NCBI GenBank assembly: GCA_019054805.1
Contig: JAHQIY010000028.1
Coordinates: 558,001-622,000 of the forward strand
Reading direction: 5' to 3'
DNA length: 64,000 nt
From: Brachionus manjavacas
Lineage: Eukaryota > Rotifera > Eurotatoria > Ploima > Brachionidae
A model generated the notes under the pieces. The model was not told the origin of the DNA, ran no database searches, and was given only the letters and a program-made list of their open reading frames with translations. The position numbers and the translations under genes were made by a program. Shown piece after piece: positions 55,686 through 64,000 of the stretch. Every line of letters begins with the position of its first letter. Position 1 is the stretch's first letter.

Positions 55686-57887
55686 TTATTCTCTAGTCAC
55701 TTCTCTAGTTCTGTTGAAAAAAAAGTTATCTCTATGTTGGAGCCTCGAAATTTCTTTGTGATATTTGAAGCAGTGACCTCTTCCTTGGATTTTGGTGACA
55801 TTAAAATTGTTGCTTTTTTCAACCAATTCTATTCCATGCATGAACTTGTATAATTGAATTAGATCACCTCTTTTTCTTCTTTCCACCAGATTTGGAATGT
55901 TTAAAGCCTTCAATCTGCTTTCATACGGTTTGTTTCTAATTGAAGAAACAAATTTCGTAGCTCTGCGTTGAATCCTCTCAAGATTCTCACAATCCGACTT
56001 AAGAAATGGAGACCATACAGGCACAGCAAATTCCAAAAGAGGACGAACAAAAGTTAAATACAATGATCTAAATAACTTACAATCAAAACGAGCGAATGAT
56101 TTCCTGATGCGACCCAACATTTGATTTGCTTTGTTTTTAGCCTCTATCACTTGATTTTTCCATTTGAGATTTGTATTGAAGATAACTCCAAGATCTCTTT
56201 CGGTTTCAGACGTTGATAACTGTTTACCATTAATAAAATAAGTGAATTTTTTGTTTTTATGACCGTAATGCATAACCACACATTTTGATGTGTTGAAGAG
56301 AAGAAGCCAATCTTGAGTCCACTTGAAAATTAAATCTAAATCTGATTGAAGTTTCACTGCGCTTATTTCTGATACCGTTTGCGAGAATATTTTTGTATCA
56401 TCTGCATACATTTTGACAATATTCTCTATTCCTTTTGGTAGATCATTGATATACAAAACGAACAAAAGTGGACCAATCACTGATCCTTGTGGTACACCGC
56501 TAAAAATCTCAACCCAATCCGACAAAATTTCACCTTGAACAACTCGTTGTCTTCTATTTTTCAAGAAAGCTTCAATCCATTTTAGTGTCAGACCATCAAA
56601 GCCATACGCTTTCAATTTAGCTATTAGTCGTCTGTGCGGAACAGTATCAAATGCTTTGGCAAAATCTAGCAGAATTACATCAACAGGAATACTTTTGTCT
56701 AGACTCATTGAGATGAAATCTAGAGTTTCCATAAGATTAGATGTACATGACTTTTTCCTGACAAATCCATGCTGTTCTTTAGATATAATATTGTTCTTAT
56801 AAAGATAGTCTTCCATTTTAGTTCTTATTATGCTTTCCATTATTTTGCACGGAATTGAAGTTAAAGACACGGGACGATAATTGCTGGCCGTTGATTTATC
56901 ACCTTTTTTAAACAATGGAGTAATATTTGCTGATCTGAATTGTATTGGAAGCTGACTATTAGATAAAGACTTTCTGAAAATTAAAGTTAAAGGAACAGTA
57001 AAGGCTTCTGCACATTTTTTTAGCAATAGCGGATGAAGCTTGTCTACACCACATGATTTATTTTGATTAAGGTCTTGTAATTTTTTATAAACCAATTCAT
57101 AACTAATATCATTTGGTTCAATGTCAACATATTCTGAACAGTTTTCATTTAGTTCAGCTACAAAAGGTGGAAGCTCCCCATCTTGTTCAATAACAAAAAC
57201 ATCTTGAAAACATTTATTTAGTAGATTTGATATCTCTTTCGGTTCTTGCGTTAATTCATTGTTTGACTTCTTTAATACTTTGATTGATTCTCTGATTACT
57301 TGTTGATCATTTAGATATTTGTATAATAATTTTGGATTCTTCTTAGCTTTATCCACTAAATTTTGTTCATAAGTTAGTCTGGCTCTTTTTATTTCCGAAG
57401 AAACTAATTTACAGATACTTTTGTAATCATTATAAAGATTCATATCCTTCCAGTTACATGAACAGTTCCTGTATCTAAGATTTTTCTTATTCCTAATTAA
57501 GATTTTGAGATCATCTTTTATCCAAGGTTTTGAGATACTTTTCTTTTTAGAGCCATCTGTCACTGGAATGAATCGATTACTAGCTTCACTGACATAGAAA
57601 ATAAACTCATTGTACATTTCCTGAATATTTAAATTCTCAAATAAGTGCACCCAATCAATATTTGATAAAAAATCAGAAATTTTTTCAAAGTCAGCTTTAC
57701 TATAAAGAAATTTTTCAATAATATATGATTCCTTACTAACCTTGTTTTTGAGAACAAAATTGAAAAAGATGACCAGATGTCCTTTATTAATGTTACCAAG
57801 CACAAATTTTGTATCGATTGCATACACACTGCCAGACTGAGTCGTGAAAATCAAATCCAAAGTGTTGACAGCTTTTTCGTTTGACAT
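55686..57887 (-). CDS. LINE reverse transcriptase
   Basis: 733-aa open frame from ATG 57887. The first about 60 residues are the end of the endonuclease (KAVNTLDLIFTTQSGSVYAI). RT motifs occur in order: ITPLFKKGDKSTASNYRPVS, DVILLDFAKAFDTVPHRRL, GVPQGSVIGPLLFVLYINDL and the catalytic YADDTKIF, then thumb motifs ERDLGVIF, LERIQRRATKFV and RRKRGDLIQLYKFMHG. No RNase H domain. The RT core has no visible disruption, but the C-terminal part is cut off and the frame is separated from the endonuclease, so the copy is not autonomous as it stands. Confidence 0.9.
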   Translation of the reverse strand: MSNEKAVNTLDLIFTTQSGSVYAIDTKFVLGNINKGHLVIFFNFVLKNKVSKESYIIEKFLYSKADFEKISDFLSNIDWVHLFENLNIQEMYNEFIFYVSEASNRFIPVTDGSKKKSISKPWIKDDLKILIRNKKNLRYRNCSCNWKDMNLYNDYKSICKLVSSEIKRARLTYEQNLVDKAKKNPKLLYKYLNDQQVIRESIKVLKKSNNELTQEPKEISNLLNKCFQDVFVIEQDGELPPFVAELNENCSEYVDIEPNDISYELVYKKLQDLNQNKSCGVDKLHPLLLKKCAEAFTVPLTLIFRKSLSNSQLPIQFRSANITPLFKKGDKSTASNYRPVSLTSIPCKIMESIIRTKMEDYLYKNNIISKEQHGFVRKKSCTSNLMETLDFISMSLDKSIPVDVILLDFAKAFDTVPHRRLIAKLKAYGFDGLTLKWIEAFLKNRRQRVVQGEILSDWVEIFSGVPQGSVIGPLLFVLYINDLPKGIENIVKMYADDTKIFSQTVSEISAVKLQSDLDLIFKWTQDWLLLFNTSKCVVMHYGHKNKKFTYFINGKQLSTSETERDLGVIFNTNLKWKNQVIEAKNKANQMLGRIRKSFARFDCKLFRSLYLTFVRPLLEFAVPVWSPFLKSDCENLERIQRRATKFVSSIRNKPYESRLKALNIPNLVERRKRGDLIQLYKFMHGIELVEKSNNFNVTKIQGRGHCFKYHKEISRLQHRDNFFFNRTREVTRE

Positions 57888-58545
57888 TTGAAATGTTGGA
57901 ACATTTACATGCTGATATAAAAAGTGTCGCTTAGCGTCTCGCTGAATTTATGTTCGATGCCATTTTCGTTTAAGATTTCTGAAACACAGCCATTTGACCA
58001 GATGATCGATGGAAAGTTAAAATCACCCATTATTAGAATATCCTTAAAACCTCTTTCATCCACATAGTCTTTAGCTTGTTTGAAGACTAAATCAAAATCG
58101 TTCATATCAACAAAATCGTTTGGCCTATAAAGACAGCCAACTAAATACTTTTCACAGTTAAAGTTAACAACTACCCAAATTTGTTCTATTTTACTTAAAT
58201 TAAAACCTACATCATTTAATTCAAATGAATCGATATTTTCATCAATGTAGAGACATACACCCCCGCCTCTGCGTCCATCACTTCTGTCCTTTCTGTACAA
58301 ATTGTATCCTTTAATGTTTGCATTTGAGTTGCTCTTAAACCAAGTCTCACTAACTGCCACAATTTGTGTACATATGGAACTCACTGCCAAATCAATTAGT
58401 TGAAGCCCCTAATGTTAACAGCTTTAAAGCAGGCATTGATTGCTGGATGAGCAGCAATCAATCACATCAGCTGTCATAGTGTGCCTTATCAGCACACTCG
58501 CTGGCTAGCCAGCTACAGTCAAAACTACTACTACTACTACTACTT
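55686..58545 (-). mobile_element. Near-complete CR1/L2-like LINE, inverted relative to its own 3' tail
   Basis: On the minus strand 58390-57905 encodes most of the endonuclease (IVAVSETWFKS, RKDRSDGRRGGGVCLY, LYRPNDFVDMND, MGDFNFPSIIWSNG); a one-base frameshift near 57930 separates it from the reverse transcriptase frame. The minus-strand copy stops at FFFNRTREVTRE without the usual C-terminal block. That block (WNSLPNQLVEAPNVNSFKAG, then stop and a (CTA)n tail) lies at about 58374-58545 on the plus strand, joined to the 5'-truncated endonuclease. This order, inverted 5' body then correctly oriented 3' tail, is what twin-primed LINE insertion produces. Confidence 0.8.
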
Positions 58546-59094
58546 TCGATTTTATAGCTTAAAATTTAGCAATAATTGTAAATTAAAAATCAGGTAATGA
58601 ACAAATATTTTTTTTTATAATTGTTTGTAAATAAATATAAATTAATAAATATTTTAAAATGAAAATATTTAACTTTAATGGGAAGACTATTTACTCTATT
58701 GAAAATAATTAAAATAAATAAATTAGCTTTTTGAAAATTTTTTAAATTTTTTGACCATTTCTAGCTTATCTTTATTAAGAATGCAAAAATTAATTTTTTC
58801 AAATAATTGAGGATTGTCTCACTTTTTTGCCATCAATTGGAATTTTTTTTTAAATTCATTAAAGTAAGCTATATGCATTAAATAAAATTAAATTGTAAAT
58901 GTAGAAGAAATGAGGTTTATAATTTTTTTTTGAAAAAATTTTAAAATATTGATACTTTAACTTTTAAATAAAATATTTGAAAAAAAAAGTGTATTTTTTT
59001 TACAGTTGCTTTATTAAAGATCCATCTAAAAATTTCCAAATAATCACGAAAAGAATAAATAAGTTTAAAATGAATGACAAACAAAAAAACACAT
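58546..59094. other. AT-rich intergenic DNA
   Basis: Between the LINE tail and the 3' end of the PTPRN-like gene. Nothing recognised; the 3' UTR of PTPRN is expected on the right. Confidence 0.6.
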
Positions 59095-62000
59095 TTATTG
59101 TGTCAAAGCTTTAAGCATGTTCTGAATTTCTTCGATTACAACAGCAAACGAAAATTCGAACTGAGCTTTGTTTTTGACAATGCCAGGACGCTGATCTCGC
59201 AAAAATTCCACCGTTGCAGCCAAGTCAATCTCTTTAGCTCCGCGCTGAATTTTGTTCAAAATCATGTCTATCAAAACATAGGTGCCAGTGCGTCCAATGC
59301 CATCACTAAAATAAAATTTGTCATTTTTTCCTATTACTCTATCAATTATCTTCTTACTTGCAGTGGACTATCAAGGGACTTGACTTACTCTTGAAAGACT
59401 TATTCACCTTTCTGAACAAAAATTAAAAAAATAAAATTTAGCAAACAAAACGCCGACAAGGCACACATTCTGAATCGCTTTTGTGACTATGCAATTGTTA
59501 TTAGCTAAATTACAAAATCACAAAAGCTGTTCAACACAAGTGTGACACAACTTTTGGTTGTTTTTATGAGCACGCACCTTCTGAAGTCAAGCAATGACTT
59601 GATGCTTTGTGGCGTGCCATTCTCTGGCCAAGTCAAAAAGTGAAATTGAGTTATTGTTCTGGTTTGATTGTTGTCCAAATTTTTCAAAAAGAAATTTCTA
59701 ACCAAATAATCCTCGCACCACACATGCTCAGACACGAGGTGAATTTCGAACTTGTCGAACACCTCGTAGCCATTACTCGGCCAATATTGGTTACATTTTA
59801 GGCTGCCGTACTCGACCGTTCGGCACAAACTCACAATCACAACGCTTTTTTGCTCCCAGACCATTTGCCAAAAATCGCCACTTGTATGAATCAAGGGACC
59901 TTGTGTGGCGATGTAGGCCGCATTTTTCGGGTCGTCATCAATTATGAAATTCGCATTTATGTAATCATTCTCTTTGTTGTCCATCAATTTAACTCTTGTG
60001 TGATCATCTTAAATTGATAAAAATATTTTTTTACATTTTTTTAATTCTTCCAAATTTAATTTCTTGAAATTCAACTTTTTTTTAATTTTTCCAGATTAAA
60101 TTTAATTTCACAATATTTTTTACGTCTTTTTAAATTAATTTTTAATTAGCAATGAATTGGATGAAAGACATTATTTTACGCAATTTTACATTATTTTTAG
60201 TAAGCTTTTGTGAATATTGGTGGGTAAGGATATGTAATTTTACGAAAAATTAGGTAAGCTTACATTAAAAGAGGTAACTTATAGTAAAACCGTTCCAAAA
60301 AGCTTACGACCAAAAAAAAGAGGTTCGTGGTAAAAAAAACAACTTATAATTAATATTTTTATGAAAAAATAAAAAAAAATTTCAATATTCCTTATCTTTT
60401 CTTCCATAGCTTTACGTAAAATTACACTTTTTTGGTTAAAATTTTGTAATGAAAATACATCTCATCAAAGTAAAATTCAAACTAGTTATAATTATATTTT
60501 CATTTCAAAATTTTACCAAAAAAGTGTAATTTTACGTAAAATTATGTATGAGAAGGTAAATGAATTTTTTTTTTATTCGGCGTAAGTCAAGACTATAGTG
60601 TACTAGAGGCTACAAAAACAATCAAAAAAGAAACCTCGATAATAAGTCAAAAAATTACAATATCAAAAATATCAAATTTTTTAACATGTAGCACTAATTT
60701 TTCTACATTTTATGATTTAGATATTTTTGTAATTATCTTTTTTAAAATTAAAGACCCAAAATATAGGCATTGCAAGTTTTATACAAACTTTCCAAGAATT
60801 AAAATTAAACTTTAATGATGAAACAACATGAAACAAATATGTTTCACTAAATTCAAAAGCTTAAATTTTTTAAAAATCAATTAAAAAAAATAAAATTTTT
60901 TTAATTATTTATTTTATTTTTTGTCTCTTTAAAAACATGATTTTTTTTTTATTTTTAATATTTTTGCCTTTCCTTATTTGAAATCCTTTTGAAAAACAAA
61001 AAATTTTGTCAATAAAATAAACAATCTGCTACTTACACGGCAATATATTGCTGTATCTGTTCTTGGTCATGTTGTCAGCGGTGGTGCCGGCTTCAGTTTT
61101 GTTAGGTTCAGCCGTGTAACTGCTCAAGTAATCCCAGTCCTTGTTCAAACGGTTCTTGTCATTTAGATGCTGCTCCATGTAGGACAGAATGACGTGACCA
61201 GTGGTTATGTCAATGTTGAAGCTGCTCAGCGGTTCCTCGGACCACGATGAAGTGGAACTTCGGGACGACTCGCTCTTAAAATTGGGGCTGTTCATGCTGA
61301 TCTGGCTGGCAGACTCGTTCATGGTGGTGCACACTGGGTTCTTGTTGTGCATGCGCTGGCGACACAGCTCTTGGTAGTCCTGTCTGGGCAGAGGCTCTTT
61401 TACATCAGAATTAGATGATTTTGGCTTTGACTTGAACAGCGAAAACAATGAACAACACGAGCTCCTTTTTTCAGCTTCAACCAGTTGTTCAGCATCGTCG
61501 GACTTGGAGTAGCCCACATCGGCAATCAGCTTCTGAGTCAGGTACTCCTTGCGCTTGTAGCAAAAAATGGCGGCCAACATGACCAAAATGGCTGCTGTCA
61601 GAGCGCACACAATGGCGGTGAGGATGGCAAAAGAGTGGCCGCGGGTGTCAATGTGCAACGGGTGCTTGCCTTCAACCACATATCGATGATTCTATAATGT
61701 AGCAAAATGGAATGTCTGTGTTGAATATTGAAGAAAAATGAGAGAGAAAAGAAAGATTGGCATCATTTAAGTGGGCTTTATATTTTACCTGAGATTAATG
61801 AGAAATTTAAGATATAGGAGGAAGAGAGAGAAAAAATCAATAATTTCTTCCATTGCTGCTGCTTGTAAATTTTTAATTAAATTTTTTGTTACGGCTTATC
61901 TTAAGCGAGCTATTATCGAAAAAAACTACTTAGTAGTAAATAAAACTAATTATATTGTCAACAGTCTGAATTGTGATCGTCTTTTTCCTATCTCGCTTGG

Positions 62001-63146
62001 GATGCCAGCGAAAAAGAGAGAAAATAATAAATCCTTTTTGTTGCTGTTGTTGTTGAACAGATTTGAGAATGGTTGTGAAAAAAAGTTTAATTAAATGAGG
62101 AGGACACGTTGGGAGCCCTGAGCTATTCACCAAATGCTTCTTATCTTAAAGCGTTTTAAAAATCAATTTGTAATAAAACAATTGATTTTGCTTTCAAGTG
62201 CTCCTCGTTTTATTGCTAATAAATTCAATTAATAAAATAGTCTGATTTTTGAATTTTTTATTAATTCTTAAGTGATACTTCTTTTTCTTTTTTGCTTTTT
62301 GCGTCAGTAGAAAAATTCCACTCACTTGTTTGCCCAGGCCACACGACACAATCTTCACTCCGCTCTCTTCGCCAATATCCAATTCATGTTTTACTAAAAT
62401 TTAAAATTTAAATAAAATTCCATCTTTGCATTTAATTAAATATCTGCACGGAAGCTAGTTTTTAATCAATATGTCAAACTTTATTAGCTTCCGATGCGAT
62501 ACATCGCTTCGCTTGGTTCCATAAATCAAGCCCTAATTAGCTCATTACCTTAGTCCTGTAATTAATCTAATCTCGTTTTTGTTTTTGATAAGAAATTTTT
62601 TTTTTTTTATTTTCTCCTAAAAGCTTAAATAGCACCAGTGCCTAATTGAATTAATAAATAGCATTAATAATTTAGAGTTTTATTAATTTAATAATATTTG
62701 ATTTTGAATAATTGATTATTTTTAAATTGGGTATTCGGATCAAAGCTGTCTGAGTGTCCCGAAATGCCACCAAATGCACTTGGTTTGATCATGCTTGTTC
62801 AATCGAAACACAAAATATCAATTTTTAATCAAATTTTACTAATTAAATTATTTAAAGATTGTTTAAAATGCACTTTGTCATGAAATGGCTTTTCCTTTTT
62901 GTTTTATGTTCTATGTAGAAAATCGATAAGGTTTTAACTCACCGATTTTTCTGAGCAACTTGTCCGGGTCGGTTGGTGGCTGCACTTTGAAGACAAGCAG
63001 CTTGTCGTCAATTCTAAAATCAAACTGAGCAAAGCAGTCAAATAAAACTAGCTGCTGATTACTTTATATCCGTGAGCGAGTCGGCTTGGCTCGACGTGAT
63101 CCGAGCCAACTCTTCCACAAACTTCTTTGCTTCACTTTCATTAATC
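59095..63146 (-). CDS. PTPRN: Receptor-type protein tyrosine phosphatase-like N (IA-2/IDA-1), partial
   Basis: Catalytically dead phosphatase of dense-core secretory vesicles. Seven exons fit in phase: 63146-63063, 63013-62943, 62393-62326, 61691-61037, 60007-59578, 59411-59358, 59305-59095; about 524 codons. The luminal part has the IA-2 mature ectodomain pattern ([43 protein letters not shown]). The transmembrane helix is [20 protein letters not shown]. The cytoplasmic part has [62 protein letters not shown], then LTWPENGTP instead of the active WPD loop. The signature loop reads HCNDGIGRTG: the Asp typical of IA-2 replaces the usual Ala. Ends ALTQ. The signal peptide and RESP18-like pro-region lie beyond 64000 or were not found. 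Confidence 0.92.
60410..60541. repeat. Inverted repeat in the 1.0-kb PTPRN intron
   Basis: Arms 60410-60458 and 60493-60541 are about 90% complementary, centred on TTTTACGTAAAATTAC words, with a 34-bp loop. Related GTAATTTTACG words occur from 60170 to 60260, so a larger decayed foldback element may span about 60170-60560. No frame, no clear target duplication. Confidence 0.6.
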
Positions 63147-64000
63147 CTTTTTTTGGAAAGAGAAAAAAAATTAGAAATACAAATTTATTCAAAAAATTTA
63201 AAACTCATTTAAAAATTGCTTTTATTATTGAATGCAAAAATATTTGCTCAATTTATTTGGTTCGGGCAGTCGCAGAAAAAATGTTTTCATCAATAAAATT
63301 TATCTCTGTGTGAATCGAATTTTTTTTTCGGGGGAGGCTAGAAAAAGATTTGGAAATTTAATCTTGTTTTATTAGAGAAAGAAAAAATGAGATCAGAGTC
63401 TGAGATGCAGTTGATTGGTATCTCTAAATCCTTTCAGATATTTATCAAATATCTAAGCCTTCTATGCTGAAAATTTATAAATATTCTAATAAAATACAAA
63501 TGCAATGTATTAATCAATTTGATTCTTTATTCTTTTTTTAAATTAATTTGGCTCGTAGACTAATTTTAGTTCAATTTATAAACTTTCAACACTTTAAATA
63601 ATAATTAAACAAAAATTGGCCTATTCATCAGCAAGAATAATTTTTCAATTTTTTTCAACAGTGCTGGTTAAATTTAATTTGAATAGAAAATAATAAAACA
63701 TCCTGCTTTTAGAGGTATTATATCAAAGCTGCTTTAAAAAATCTAAATTTTTTCAATTAATATTTATAAAAACTATTCATTTAATCCATAAGCTGGCAAA
63801 AAATTCCACTTCTTTTAAATTATCAATGTTAAATGGATTCTTTTCACTAAAAAGCTGTGATTCTTGAAATTTTTAATTTCTAGTTTGTTTGAAAGAATTC
63901 CTTTGCCGAAAAATAAATTAAACAGCTGAAAAGCTATCATTAGATTAATTTTAAAATGTCTACGAAAACGTAGAACTACTAGATATCTTGTAAAAATCCA
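63147..64000. other. AT-rich DNA, probably PTPRN intron
   Basis: No further exon of the PTPRN-like gene is visible here. The first recognised exon starts with an incomplete codon, so upstream exons must exist beyond the window and this stretch is most likely intronic. Confidence 0.5.

Noticed and set aside
1-64000. CRISPR arrays, rRNA operons, prokaryotic operons or phage modules
   Set aside because: Nothing of the sort is present; gene structure is spliced and eukaryotic throughout.

Overview
The window looks like nuclear DNA of a small invertebrate animal. It is very AT-rich, most introns are only about 50-110 bp with GT-AG ends, and the genes are typical animal families: GPI-specific phospholipase D, NHERF, D-aspartate oxidase, ferritin, DEG/ENaC channel, synaptotagmin-like protein, front-end fatty acid desaturase and the IA-2/PTPRN pseudophosphatase. 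CR1/L2-like LINEs and Mutator-like DNA elements with AT-hook/SWIM coding remnants fill much of the rest. A monogonont rotifer (Brachionus-like) would fit, but this is an inference from overall style, not from a diagnostic marker.

Layout. 1-864: 5' end of a GPLD1 homologue (minus). 0.9-9.5 kb: AT-rich DNA with decayed Mutator-like pieces and a broken Ty3/Gypsy-type remnant. 9.8-11.2 kb: NHERF-like scaffold (plus). 11.5-22.8 kb: D-aspartate oxidase, ferritin, a DEG/ENaC channel and an NTF2/SnoaL-like gene, involved in a near-perfect 4.15-kb head-to-tail duplication (14281-18430 and 18431-22577). 22.9-23.2 kb: a second NTF2/SnoaL-like gene, convergent with the first. 27.6-33.2 kb: synaptotagmin-like protein (plus), with a LINE piece in its 3.3-kb intron. 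34.8-36.1 kb: LINE. 36.6-38.2 kb: cytochrome-b5 desaturase (minus). 40.5-44.1 kb: a LINE carrying nested insertions. 44.1-49.7 kb: a cluster of foldback/Mutator-like elements around a small secreted cysteine-rich peptide gene (45.4-45.7 kb). 50.3-51.6 kb: coiled-coil gene. 51.8-53.1 kb: a terminal-inverted-repeat element. 54.4-55.3 kb: possible three-exon gene. 55.7-58.5 kb: nearly full LINE in an inverted, twin-priming-like arrangement. 59.1-63.1 kb: PTPRN/IA-2 homologue (minus), its 5' end beyond the window.

The host genes do not form one pathway. Because of the duplication, exactly one full copy of D-aspartate oxidase, of the channel and of the NTF2-like gene remains open, while ferritin is present as two intact copies. 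The most unusual material is (i) the duplication and its junction products, (ii) a ferritin whose ferroxidase-site residues are substituted, (iii) two separate inverted-repeat elements that encode relatives of the same unrecognised protein, (iv) foldback elements whose arms are built from reiterated short motifs, and (v) the cysteine-rich secreted peptide with a decayed relative 12 kb away. Exon boundaries were worked out by eye from reading-frame continuity, splice sites and family resemblance; no alignment or search could be run.
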